NCBI GenBank assembly: GCA_947623455.1
Contig: OX392529.1
Span: 930,001-994,000 of the forward strand
DNA length: 64,000 bases
Source: Mimachlamys varia
Taxonomy: Eukaryota; Mollusca; Bivalvia; Pectinida; Pectinidae
Direction of reading: 5' to 3'
Shown: positions 26,322-37,735 of the stretch, one piece after another
How the letters are laid out: each line of letters begins with the position of its first letter
Numbering within the stretch: the first letter of the stretch is position 1
Program-made: the position numbers and the translations under genes
The notes under the pieces: generated by a model
The model's input: the letters and a program-made list of their open reading frames with translations, nothing else
Told to the model about the DNA's origin: nothing
Database searches by the model: none

Positions 26322-27474
26322 TAACACATGATAACTGTCGTCGGTATTACTTTACACATCCTAACTGTAGTCGATATTACTTTACACATGATAACTGTCG
26401 TCGTTATTACTTTACACATGATAACTGTAGTCGATATTACTTTACACATGATAACTGTAATCGGTATTACTTTACACATGATAACTGTAGTCGATATTAC
26501 TTTACACATGATAACTGTAGTCGATATTACTTTACACATGATAACTGTAGTCGTTATTACTTTACACATGATAACTGTAGTCGATATTACTTTACACATG
26601 ATAACTGTAGTCGTTATTACTTTACACATGATAACTGTCGTCGGTATTACTTTACACATGATAACTGTAGTCGATATTACTTTACACATGATAACTGTAG
26701 TCGGTATTACTTTACACATGATAACTGTAGTCGATATTACTTTACACATGATAACTGTCGTCGGTATTACTTTACACATGATAACTGTCGTCGGTATTAC
26801 TTTACACATGATAACTGTAGTCGGTATTACTTTACACATGATAACTGTCGTCGGTATTACTTTACACATGATAACTGTAGTCGATATTACTTTACACATG
26901 ATAACTGTAGTCGTTATTACTTTACACATGATAACTGTAGTCGATATTACTTTACACATGATAACTGTAGTCGATATTACTTTACACATGATAACTGTAG
27001 TCGATATTACTTTACACTTGATAACTGTAGTCGATATTACTTTACACATGATAACTGTAGTCGGTATTACTTTACACATGATAACTGTCGTCGGTATTAC
27101 TTTACACATGATAACTGCAATCGGTATTACTTTACACGTGATAACTGTAGTCGATATTACTTTACACATGATAACTGTAGTCGATATTACTTTACACATG
27201 ATAACTGTAGTCGTTATTACTTTACACATGATAACTGTAGTCGGTATTACTTTACACATGATAACTGTAGTCGATATTACTTTACACATGATAACTGTAG
27301 TCGATATTACTTTACACATGATAACTGTAGTCGATATTACTTTACACATGATAACTGTAGTCGTTATTACTTTACACATGATAACTGTAGTCAATATTAC
27401 TTTACACATGATAACTGTAGTCGATATTACTTTACATATGATAACTGTCGTCGGTATTACTTTACACATAAAGA
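26322..27474. repeat. 30-bp tandem array (satellite F), unusually homogeneous
   Basis: About 38 copies of a 30-bp unit (ACATGATAACTGT, then [AC]GTCG[AGT]TATTACTTTAC). Nearly all variation sits at two positions, the base before GTCG (A or C) and the base after it (A, G or T); the rest is almost invariant. Because 30 is a multiple of 3 and neither strand has a stop, frames of 384 aa (+) and 382 aa (-) run through it as perfect decapeptide repeats. The low complexity, both-strand openness and lack of flanking coding sequence argue against a gene. Confidence 0.96.
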
Positions 27475-27599
27475 AGGTCTAAATGAAGAACTAGTAAGAG
27501 ACAGTCTGAAAGGAGGAAACTTATGATTATTATTGCTACGTAAAACGTAAGGGTTATTTTCACCAGATAACGGCGGCAAAAGATGATTGAAGTATTCAG

Positions 27600-28390
27600 G
27601 AGTTAATCTATTATGCATATTATACAATAGTTATAGTTTCCTCCTTTTTCTGTGATTAGATAAAGTTTCAAGACCAGTTTCATAATACCCCTAACCCCTA
27701 ATCCAAATATAAGGATATAAGTAGGAAGTTCTAATGTAATACATGTACGAGCAGCTGCAAGTTGGGCTTTTTCTAACTTCTCTGATTCAGCTGGTAGTAC
27801 AACCGTCCCAAAACGCAAAAGCATATTCTAAAATTGGTAAAATAAAAGTCTTGTAAATTAGCAAAAGGGCTTTCCTACATGTACTTAATAAGTGTTTTCG
27901 TAAGACATTATTTTTTTACATTACAGATGTACAAACTGTATAAATTCCATCGACATGATCCCCCCCCCCCCCACTACGCATTTGAATTAAAAATTACCCC
28001 CAAATGTTTATGATAATCTGTCAAATTTAAAACTTCCCCATCAAGTTCTAACTCTAAACCCTCATCAATATCAACAGAATTAGAAATAAACAATACGTCT
28101 GCTTTATCAGGATTAAAGTTTAACAACCAAGTTTTTGACTAGGGCCCAGTTGTTCAAAAGATGATTTTAAATTTTCAACTTTAAAATGAAACCATAGATT
28201 TAATTACAACTTTGCAGATATCAAATGTCTAATAATGTCAATTTACATACAAAATTTTAAGATTGAAACTTGTATATTGACAGAATTATTCAAGTTTGAA
28301 AAATGTCGTTAAATAGTGATTAAGCTAATCACCCTTTGAACAACTGGACCCAGGTATTAAGAATCGTCAGGTCTCTATTTAAATTTTCCT
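27600..28390 (-). pseudogene. Decayed LINE reverse transcriptase fragment, split by a MITE
   Basis: Read on the minus strand, 28390-28352 gives a FQENLNRDLTILNTW-like stretch. After the MITE, 28141-27990 gives TWLLNFNPDKADVLFISN and later HKHLGVIF, the conserved region just after the RT active site. From about 27850 comes FILPILEYAFAFWDGCT and KLEKAQLAAART, typical of the region following RT in CR1/Jockey-type LINEs. Frameshifts and stops separate the parts, a poly-C run interrupts at 27961, and both ends are missing. Clade is uncertain. Confidence 0.75.
28142..28351. mobile_element. 210-bp MITE inside the LINE fragment
   Basis: Terminal inverted repeats GGGCCCAGTTGTTCAAAAG (28142-28160) and, at the other end, the reverse complement of GGGTCCAGTTGTTCAAAG (28334-28351), with weaker complementarity continuing inward (TGATT). 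It cuts the RT reading frame exactly between '..LNTW' and '..TWLLNFNP', so its borders are confirmed by the host element. There is no coding capacity. TIRs beginning GGG(C/T)CCAG recall PIF/Harbinger- or hAT-like MITEs; a clear target duplication could not be resolved. Confidence 0.8.
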
Positions 28391-28435
28391 GAAATTCTAA
28401 ACAAGATGATGATGACTGTTTTCACTGTTAGCATA

Positions 28436-29118
28436 CCCCGATACTACAATCTATCCCGATACAAATGTATTATATATCCCGATACGATATCCTCCGATGC
28501 GACAAACACCACTATATCCCCCAACACAATCTATCCCGATACGATATCTCCTATACAATATATCCCGCGATATTCCCCGATACAATCTATCCCTATACGA
28601 TATACCCCAGTTTATCCCCCGATACAGTCTATACCAATACGATATCCCCCGATACGATATACCTCACTATATCCCGATACGATATAACGCGAAACGATAT
28701 ACCCTACTATATCCCCCGATATGATATACCACGATACGATATACCCCAGTTTATCCCGATACGATATACTGCGATACGATATACCTCACTATATCCCCCG
28801 ATACGATATACCGCGATACGATATACCCTACTATATCCCCCGATATGATATACCACGATACGATATACCGCGATACGATATACCCTACTATATCCCCCGA
28901 TATGATATACCACGATACGATATCTCGCGAAACGATATACCCTACTATATCCCCCGATATGATATACCATGATACGATATACCACGATACGATATACCCT
29001 ACTATATCCCCCGATATGATATACCACGATACGATATACCGCGATACGATATACCCTACTATATCCCCCGATATGATATACCACGATACGATATACCCTA
29101 CTATATCCCCCGATATGA
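28436..29118. repeat. 14-bp tandem array (satellite G) with 42-bp super-unit
   Basis: Based on the 14-mer CGATACGATATACC and variants (CGATATGATATACC, CTACTATATCCCC). In the right half three 14-mers form a regular 42-bp unit. Open frames on both strands of up to 127 aa (IPRYDIPRYD-type) are translations of the repeat. Confidence 0.92.
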
Positions 29119-29312
29119 ATCTACATGTAATCGGACGGATACAGGTTTATTGATTTAGAACACACTAATTGATACAGTTCTATTTTAGACCTGGACCAGA
29201 TACATATATGAGATGAATTGCCACATGGTTATTAAATGGAACATAATATGAATTATATGTTATTTTCCAATAAACAATTTTCGAATAAACAATTTTCCAA
29301 TACATGTTTGAC

Positions 29313-29630
29313 AGTAATGGCTTGAAATAATTTGAGGATTGTAGCATTTCCTCTCGTCTAGGTGTTTAATGTTTTACTGTGGCATTGCTTGTCTTTTACT
29401 ACTTAACTAAATGTACATTTACTACTAATAAAAGCATTACATAAAACAAATTATATTTTTTATAAAAAATGCATGGAGTTATCACCCTTATACCATTTGG
29501 CGTTCTCAATATTTTTCACACTAAAACCTATGTTGAATAAATGTGCCAATTCAACCTGTAAGGAGAGAACTTATATAGGCCTAGCCTGCTGTTCAATCCG
29601 ATTATTTCCACAATAAAATATGATGAAATA
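29313..29630. repeat. Dispersed repeat, short copy (long copy at 5505-6195)
   Basis: Matches 5505-5744 directly joined to 6116-6195, lacking the 370-bp segment present there. The join in this copy reads CCAATTCAACCTGTAAGG. Either this is the ancestral arrangement and the other copy gained an insertion, or this copy has a deletion. Confidence 0.7.
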
Positions 29631-29795
29631 CCAGACATTACGTTAGGGTATTACATATATAAGTGATGCATAAAAATAATCTTTTACAAGCACAATATAA
29701 AATCCGTCCACAAACCCGTATTCCTGCTAAACACGTTTGTATTCACGATTGTGAGACGTAGGTTCACCAAATTTATCACATCACAGAATGGAGAG

Positions 29796-30398
29796 TTAAA
29801 TAACTTTACCGAGGCTCGGTAATAACAGGTTTTGTTTGTGTCCTCGACTGATATTGGCGGAGTACACGTTCTTCCTTGCTGTCTCAATGTCTGTAACGGG
29901 TGGCATTTTCCGATTATTGACGCGAGCACGAATGTCACTTATTTTGGTCGGCCTAGAAACATTAACCAATATGGCTTGCAGTTCTCCTTCATCGACCTTC
30001 CGGAGACCCATGAACTTTGGAAACTTCACCTTTGCATGTTGAATTGCTTTAAAGTTACTTGTGAAATTATCCTCCAAATCTGACCTTGTACGTTTTACGG
30101 CACTCGCCACCGTCGGTTTTACAAGCCGTGCCGTTATTGGGCGAAGTTCATTGACCGGAAACGCTCTAAACGCAGGCGCTCTCGGGATATATTGCGGTTT
30201 CTTGATGTTGTCATCATACTTGCTTGTACGCAATACAGCTGTTTTCAGCAGATGGGCTGCTTGCTTTTGACGCAGCTGTTCAACAGTTGGAAATGGTTTG
30301 GCATGTCGAGCAATAGGTTTAATATCGGGAAATCCACTGTAAATATGTCGGATATCCCGACTTACAATAGCCGGAAATGAAGAAGTAAACTCGGACAT
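29796..30398 (-). CDS. Small intronless protein of unknown function, paralogue of the 24594-25073 gene
   Basis: 200 aa with an ATG start whose context aligns with the paralogue from residue 1. Conserved features: IVSRDIRHIYSGFP at 11-24, FPTVEQLR at 36-43, VLRTSKYD at 55-62, IPRAPAFR at 71-78, then two motif copies, NELRPITARLVKPTVAS at 83-99 and EGELQAILVNVSRPTKIS at 137-154, followed by SDIR. It carries about 45 extra C-terminal residues not found in the shorter paralogue. No signal peptide or membrane segment. The pair points toward each other across 4.7 kb, suggesting an old inverted duplication. Both copies keep intact frames despite clear divergence, which implies selection, so I regard them as real genes of an unrecognised family. 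Confidence 0.78.
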   Translation of the reverse strand: MSEFTSSFPAIVSRDIRHIYSGFPDIKPIARHAKPFPTVEQLRQKQAAHLLKTAVLRTSKYDDNIKKPQYIPRAPAFRAFPVNELRPITARLVKPTVASAVKRTRSDLEDNFTSNFKAIQHAKVKFPKFMGLRKVDEGELQAILVNVSRPTKISDIRARVNNRKMPPVTDIETARKNVYSANISRGHKQNLLLPSLGKVI

Positions 30399-31599
30399 AG
30401 TATTTACCTTGATAATGCTGAAGCGTTCCCGTAAGAAGACGATGGTCGAAGTTGATCGGGTTCAATAGCAAGTTATACACACTATGTATATATCGCTAAT
30501 GCCACCGGCATTGTAAATAGAACAAGATGCGAATACGGTTGAAATTAATTGAAATCTTCAATCTACGTGGATGTCCATGTTGGGAAGATAATCCCAGTGT
30601 CTGTTTCGGTGCCAGTTTTATGTGACTGTATGGTAAATCGTGTTGTCGCTTATATAGACAGTACGCCAATAGTCCATGGTGTATGATACGCAACCAACAA
30701 CTTCAACCAACAATAAATTGGACATTGTGCATACATTGTAGAAAAATTAATAACTTCGCGTGTTTAATTTACAGATAAATACATAAAACATCTACGTATA
30801 TCTACCAATCAGCGGACTGGCCCTATCGTGCGAGAGAGAGACGAGACGAGGCGCCAATGTGCGTGCCGACCCGTGGTGCGGGGTTAATTGGCGGGACAAT
30901 GATAGCAGTGCGCGTCACTGGTCAGAGTACTAGGGTGTTGAAGGCCCATGTATAGTACCGTGATTGCCATTCTGCAGGTATAACAAATACGTGTCATCAA
31001 CGTAAAACTTGTCGATACTGAGTAGGATATACTACACTGACTATCAAAGGGTGTGAGTTCGAGTCATATCGCACGCAGTCTAGGGGTGGGGCATTGGGCT
31101 CCTTACCGAAGGGGTTTGGAAAGCAGATATTGTTGAAAGCTCGCACACACAGGGGCCCTCTGAAGGGAAATGTGTTAACCTCAGCACGTGCTCGCTCTTT
31201 ACCATGCCACGTAAATAACAATGGTCGCGAATTTCAGCTATAGAGATGTCGTGAAGAAAGTGCTATAAATTCGGGAATTCATGTATTCATGGATCCGGGC
31301 TTAGGGAGATACGTGCTATGATTACTTTTACCCAAAGACATATTATTTGACAGGCTGCACTTCGACTTCGAAGTCATTTTATTACATCCACGATGCCGTT
31401 CTGCGCCTACTCCGCGGGGTCAAAATACTGAGAGATGTGTGTAAACATATGTCTCATTTGCATGGGTTGGACGATTAAGGGTTTCCTTATTATTAATTGA
31501 AAAACGCATAGAAAACATAATGTTTTTTTTCAAACTATCGGTATGAAAAGTCCACAAGGATTACAGAACTACAATTTTATAAAATACTTGGTGATATAG
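30399..31599. other. Upstream region of the 29796-30398 gene and spacer
   Basis: A TATATA at 30487-30492 lies about 90 bp upstream of the minus-strand ATG and could be its promoter element. Further right the sequence is unique. A tRNA-type B box (GAGTTCGAGTC, 31055-31065) occurs without a convincing A box, so a degenerate SINE is possible. No other gene supported. Confidence 0.4.
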
Positions 31600-32052
31600 T
31601 ACAGTCGACTCCACTTAATATCACCCCTGTTAGGCTTAATATCAAATTCCTCTTTATATCATGTTTTTCTCAAGCACTATTTTTCTCTCTATATAATCTA
31701 TGTAATTTTATTTGGTTAATATCACGTATTTTGAGGTGAATTCCTCTTAATATCATGTTTTGTTTAACCAATCACATAAAATATCCAGAAAATAATGTCA
31801 TTTCCATTGATTTCAGATACAAAATGTTGCATAGAAAATAAAAAAATAACCCCCAAAATGATTTTTAATTGAAATAAAGTTATCTATATATTGAGACATC
31901 TTCATATGTACATTGAATAGCTTACTTTTAGTAATGGAGATCGGAAATGCACTAGATTTAGTGGAAAAAACATGTTTCTCTTAATGTCAAATTATTATTA
32001 TTATGTTTTTGTCTGACAAATGCAAAATGATATAAAGAGGAGTGCACTCTAT
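31600..32052. mobile_element. About 450-bp MITE with pogo/Tigger-like ends
   Basis: The left end, TA then CAGTCGACTCCACTTAATAT, and the right end (reverse complement TAGAGTGCACTCCTCTTTAT) are imperfect inverted repeats, about 19 of 24 positions. CAGT(C/G)(G/C)ACTCC-type ends next to TA are typical of pogo/Tigger-like Tc1/mariner elements. The interior is AT-rich, with internal repeats of CTCTTTATATCATG type, and has no transposase frame. Confidence 0.55.
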
Positions 32053-32374
32053 TATAAAAAGGTAAACAAACCTCACTTAATTGCTTCTTTAAGATACAGC
32101 GATAATGATCAAACTGAAAATGTATAGAATCTATGTAGATACATCGAATGAAGGGAAATCTGAAAATAACACGTATGTGTGACTTTAACAGGCGATTAAT
32201 CTCGCTAAAGTACCTTCTAGCTAAATACATGGGTACGGCTTACCCCAAGGAATTAACCTCAGCAGAAAACAACTGCGGAGTTCCTTACTAACATGTACCA
32301 TACAGTACCATTGTCAAGTGTGGTTTAAAACGTACTTTGATACGCATTATCTAACACAAATTCTAGCCAACAAA
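32053..32374. other. Spacer before the 17-bp array
   Basis: Unique AT-rich sequence, nothing recognised. Confidence 0.5.
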
Positions 32375-33853
32375 CGTATAGATACCTGTATTAATTAGAT
32401 ATTTGTATTAATTAGATACCAGTATAAATTAGATTAATGTATAAGTTAGGTACCCGTATTAATTAGATACCAGCATTAATTAGATATATGTATTAATTAG
32501 ATACTTGTGTTAGTAAGATATGCTCATTAATTAAATGCTGCATATACAATTAAGATACCTGTATATGTATATACTGTAATTCGATATCAGTATTAATTAG
32601 ATATATGTATTAATTAGATACTTGTGTTAGTAAGATATGCTCATTAATTAAATGCTGCATATACAATTAAGATACCTGTATATGTACAATGTATATACTG
32701 TAATTAGATATCAGTATTAATAATATGTCTGTATAAGTTACAATTTGTAGAAATATATATAAATTGGATATTTGTGTTAATTAGATACCCGAATTAATTA
32801 GATCTCTGTAGAAGTTATATACCTGTATTAAATTAATACCCGTCATAATTAGATACATGAATATATATTGTAATTAGATACCTGTATTAATCATATGTCT
32901 GTATGAGTTATATACTCGTATTGATTAGATACACGTATTAATTAGATGTCTGTGTAAGTTAGATACCTGTTTTAATTAGATGCTTGTATAAGTTAGACAC
33001 CAGTATTAATTAGATGTATGTATAAAGTTAGATACCAGTATTGATTAGATACCAGTATTAATTAAATGTCTGTATAAGTTAGATATCAGTATTGATTAAA
33101 TGTCTGTATAAGTTAGATATCAGTATTGATTAGATAACAGAATCAATTACATGTCTAAGTTAGATATCAGTATCAATTATATGTATGTATAAGTTAGATA
33201 TTCGTATTAATTATATACCAGTGTCAATTATATGTCTGTATAAGTTACATACTCGTATTAATTGTATACTAGTATCAATTAGATGTATGTATAATTTAGA
33301 CACCCGTATTTATTGTATACCAGTATCAATAAGATGTCTATATTAGTTACATATGTAGATACCCGTATGAATTAGATACCAGTAATAATTAGATACCAGT
33401 ATTAATTAGATGTATGTATAAGTTAGATACCGGTATTATTAGATGTATGTATAATTTAGACACCCGTATTTATTGTATACCAGTATCAATAAGATGTCTA
33501 TATTAGTTACATATGTAGATACCCGTATGAATTCGATACCAATATTAATTAGATACCAGTATTAATTTGATATCCGTATTAGTTAGATACTCATATTAAT
33601 TAGATACCCGTATTAATTAGATGTTTGTATAAGTAAGATACATGTTTTAATTAGATACCCGTATTAATTAGATGTCAGTTTAAGTTAGATACACGTATTA
33701 ATTAGATGTCAGTATAAGTTAGCTACCCGTATTAATTAGATGTCAGTATAAGTTAGATACACGTATTAATCAGATGTCTGTATAAGTTAGATACCCGTAT
33801 TTATTAGATACCCGTATTTATTAGATACCCGTATTTATTAGATGTCTGTATAA
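32375..33853. repeat. 17-bp tandem array (satellite H), block 1
   Basis: Degenerate 17-mers of two types, TACCCGTATTAATTAGA and TGTCTGTATAAGTTAGA, mixed irregularly. The same family recurs at 46950-47086 and 50171-51350. Its right end meets the 3' end of LINE-1. Local duplications are visible: about 32460-32540 recurs at about 32590-32670, and about 33290-33370 at about 33450-33530. Confidence 0.9.
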
Positions 33854-36800
33854 GTTTAGTTTAAACAGTATTTTATTTCAGTAACAACATGGATATGCAA
33901 TACAATACAAAGAGGTCTGATGAAGGATTTGGAAACAAGCTAGTAGCTTATACTAATCCATTTCCCTCAGAATATTGGCTAAGTTGATCGGCATAGTGGT
34001 CAAATAGCAAACACTGTTTTGTACTAGTAATGAAGAAAAAAATGACAGAATATTAAAAAGTAGTACACAGTACAGGCAGTTTTGAACATCATTTGACATT
34101 TTTAAACATTGGTGGAATACAAAGTATGAGCTAGTTGCTCAAAATACATGAATATAGTATATATAATTAAAGTAACAATGCTTGTTTGGGGATATTGATA
34201 ACTTCAAATAGAAAGTTAGTTAGTAAGAGTTTGTATATATTTACTCGAATCTTTTTGTATGTAGTATAAAATTATGTACGGCCTCAGTTATTGTTTCATT
34301 TTCTGCATCTGTCAATTCTGGATTACCTGATAATAGAATATCTGTGTTCAGATCAAAATCTAAATTAAATATAAACTGTTCTCTTTGAATTTTGTAATTT
34401 TTGCATATGAAAAGAAAGTGAAAGTTATCTTCTATGTATCCACATGTACAGAAAGGGCTTTCCGTTATATTTCTATTGAATAAATGTTCTTTCAAAGTGC
34501 TACAATTTAAACGAAGTCTGGTATGGAGTATTTGTAAAGAGCGTTTGCCAAAATTTCTGTAAGAAGGTGGGGTTTTGAGGTCTTTTTTGAGGTATTTTTT
34601 CAAGATGTTCAAGGAAGGGTTGTTTCTTATATCCGCTGGTATGTAATTCCATAATTCTACTGCTGATGGCAAAAAAGATTTTTTATAGTAATTTGTTTTA
34701 GAATGGACAGTTAATAAATGATTTGCTCGTCTGGTTCTGTAATCGTGTAAATCTGAGTGTTGGGAAGGTACAAGTGAACAAAGATAATTTGGAGCACTTT
34801 TGTGAAACATTTTGTGAAACTGAATAATTTTATGTTGTTTCCTTCGATCTAATAATTTTTCCCAGCATAAGTCTTTATATAATAATTCTATATTAACTAG
34901 CTTGGTAGCACCTGTAACTATTCTACCTGCCTCTATTTGAACATGCTCCAGTCGTTCAATCAGATATAATGGTAATGAATCCCAAACGACATCCGCGTAT
35001 TCTAAAATTGGTCGGATATAAGATATATAGAGAGTTTGCAGAGAGTTTCTGTCAAGCACAAATTTCAATTTTCTAAGTATGCCTAGGCGTTTAGAAGTTT
35101 TAGTTAGAATATAATTAATATGATCAGTCCAGCTGAAATCTGAGGACAAATATACTCCAAGATGTTTGTGAGACTTTACGTTGGATACAACTATATTGTT
35201 CATAAATACTGGCGGATGGTTTGGCCTATTAATTTTTTTACTAACTAACATCGACTCTGTTTTAGTTGGATTGAATGTTACCAGCCATGTATCAGCCCAA
35301 TTGGTTATTTTCGATAAGTCATTATTTATCAACTGGTTTGTTGTAGTAGGATTATCAATAATCACATAAAGAGTAGTATCATCAGCAAAAAGCTTAATTG
35401 TGCTGTCAATTTCGTTAACAATATCATTTATGTAGACAAGAAATAAAAGAGGCCCTAGAATGGATCCCTGGGGAACTCCTGCTGTAATTTTCTGAAATGA
35501 TGATGATTTCCCGTTTATAACAACCCTTTGATATCTGTTTGATAGATAATTTTTGAACCAACCAATAAGATTCCCGGAAATTCCCGCCCGTTGAAGTTTG
35601 TAAAGTAAACCCTTGTGCCAAACTCTGTCGAATGCTTTACTTATATCACAAAATATAACTTGTATTTCTTTACCATTATCAAGAGCTTTACTTATATCAT
35701 TTGCTATTATTATTAATTGGTTTACAGCAGAATCTCCAGGGATGAAGCCAGACTGTGACTTTGTGAAAAAATTAGTTCTATGTAAAAAATTGTATACATA
35801 CTTAAATACACATCTTTCCATCAACTTGCCTATAATACTGATTAGTGATATTGGCCTATAGTTTACAATGTTACTTCTATCACCTTTTTTAAAAATAGGG
35901 GAAATATTTGCACGTTTCCATTCATCTGGATAATGAGAAGATTGTAAAGATTTGTTAAACAAATGACATAACGGTTGAGAAAGCTGATTTGCACCTTCAA
36001 TTAGAAATTTGGCACTTATCATATCTGGTCCAGATGACTTAGAGGGGTCTAAAGCACTAATTGAGTCTTTAACATCCTGAGTTGTTATTAAAATATTCCC
36101 TATGTATTCGTTGGGTTCGTCAATAAGAGGAGGAGGGGAATTGTTTTCGTCATCTAACTGGGTTTGTTTGACGAAATAGTCGTTTAGTAAGTTTGCTTTT
36201 TCTACATCATCAGTGTATTGATTATCTTGTTCTACTAAAACAGGAATAAATGATTCTTTGTTTGAGAAATTAGTAAACTTATTAGCAATTTTCCACCAAT
36301 CCCTAGAGTTAACTGAATTTTCTTTGAGCTTGTTAGTAAGTTTGTTATAATAATCTATTTTAGCTTGACGTATAGCATTTACGCATGAGTTACGAATTCG
36401 CCTAAATTTAGCCCAAGTATTAGAACTATTCTTAATTTTTGCCATTCTGTGCGCTCTTTTCCTAGACCTTATCAACCTGCGTACTCCGTTGAACATCCAT
36501 GGTGGATCATTTTTCCTTATCCTGATATTTTTGTGAGGGATTGTGTTAGTTGCTGTTTCCAAAATTGTATTTGTTAGGCAAAAGCACATGTCGTTTACAT
36601 CAGTTTTTTCATATAGTACTTCCCAGTCAATAGTTTCTAATTTTTCTCTATAATTTGAGAAATCACATTGATTATATTGCCATATATTTCGCATAATATT
36701 ATCAGGTACAACACTCTTTTTTAAATTCATGTAAATATAAATGGGACAGTGATATCTCGTGTTTGCGGGTAAGAATGGATCGCCAACGTGTACATTTGAG

Positions 36801-37735
36801 GTTAAAAGGACATTACTTATCATGAATATATCTAGCAGAGACGACGATGATTCTGTAAAATGGGTTGGTTCTGTTATTAATTGTGTAAGGTTAAAAAGGT
36901 TAGTAATGTCACTTATATATCTGTTATTAGCAGCTAGCTGGTTTTCGTTAAAATCGCCAGTAATTAGAACTTCTAAATTAGAGTTAAGTGCTTGCTCGAT
37001 AGAATAGCTGATACGGTTCCAGGAGTCTACAGTGGCGTTAGGGGCTCTGTAAAATGTTCCAAAAAGGAAATGTACTTTTTTTATTTTAATCTCTAACCAT
37101 ATGGATTCTGTGTCTAATAGTTCTAAATCTGGACGTCTTTTAGCATAAATATTGTTACGGATATAGACAGCAACACCACCTCCTAAGCGATTTGATCTGC
37201 TACAAAAAGTAAGGGTTTTGATATCCGTCTAGTACGAGATCTTGTGTGAGTTCGGTTAAAGGATTAAGCCAAGTTTCAGTAAAAGCTAAAATATCGTGAG
37301 AATTAAGTTCTGCGGTTAGAATGTCAATTTTTGGTAATATACTTTGAACATTATAATGAACGATACTGATATTGTCTTTCAGGGGATTATATGAGAAAGA
37401 CCTATTTGAGAGGGGCCCAGGGTTTGTTTCAATATCTCCACATAGTGATAATAAATCACATGTATTTAGACATGAGTTGTGGACAAAAGTCTTTTGTTCT
37501 GCCAAAGAAAAAAATATATGATTTGTATAAATATCGCTAGATTTGGTATTTGACTCATTAGATGAACATGTTACAAAAATGATAATAAAAACTAGTGCCA
37601 TATCCCCATAGATAACAAACATATTTACAAACAACAATGTGAGTATATCAAGTGATTTTTTCCGTGGTAAGATATTAGATTTTGGGTAGAAGCATCCGGT
37701 TCTAACGCGATGGGACAAAAAATCAGTGGGCATTA
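33854..37735 (-). mobile_element. LINE-1 of this window: CR1-like non-LTR retrotransposon with a 2A peptide
   Basis: Nearly complete element read on the minus strand, abutting the 17-bp array at its 3' end. The 3' UTR is about 385 bp and ends shortly after AATAAA (33872-33877 on the complementary strand) with no obvious poly(A). One long reading frame, broken once by a frameshift, spans 37733-34241. How much sequence above 37735 belongs to the 5' UTR cannot be judged. It is numbered here for reference only and is not the mammalian L1 family. Confidence 0.88.
34241..37733 (-). pseudogene. LINE-1 polyprotein: hydrophobic leader, 2A, endonuclease, reverse transcriptase (one frameshift)
   Basis: N-terminal part 37733-37200 (177 aa): a hydrophobic stretch at about 28-56, then a canonical 2A ribosome-skipping motif, CGDIETNPGP, ending at residue 107, then the start of an APE-type endonuclease (IVHYNVQSILPK, catalytic Glu in FTETW). 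The frame then fails at a run of five T (plus-strand 37203-37207). With one base fewer, the remaining phase continues without a stop through the endonuclease (GDFN motif, SSSLLDIF) into the 860-aa frame ending at 34241. That part has RT motifs FKKGDRSNIVNYRPISL (about 311-327), SKAFDRVWH, GVPQGSILGPLLF and the active-site FADD at 479-482, and a C-terminal CTCGY..H...C cluster. With a single indel it is either recently inactivated or an assembly homopolymer error. Confidence 0.88.

Noticed and set aside
31000..31220. tRNA gene or SINE from the B box at 31055-31065
   Set aside because: No A box at the right distance and no cloverleaf could be drawn; kept only as a remark in the spacer entry.
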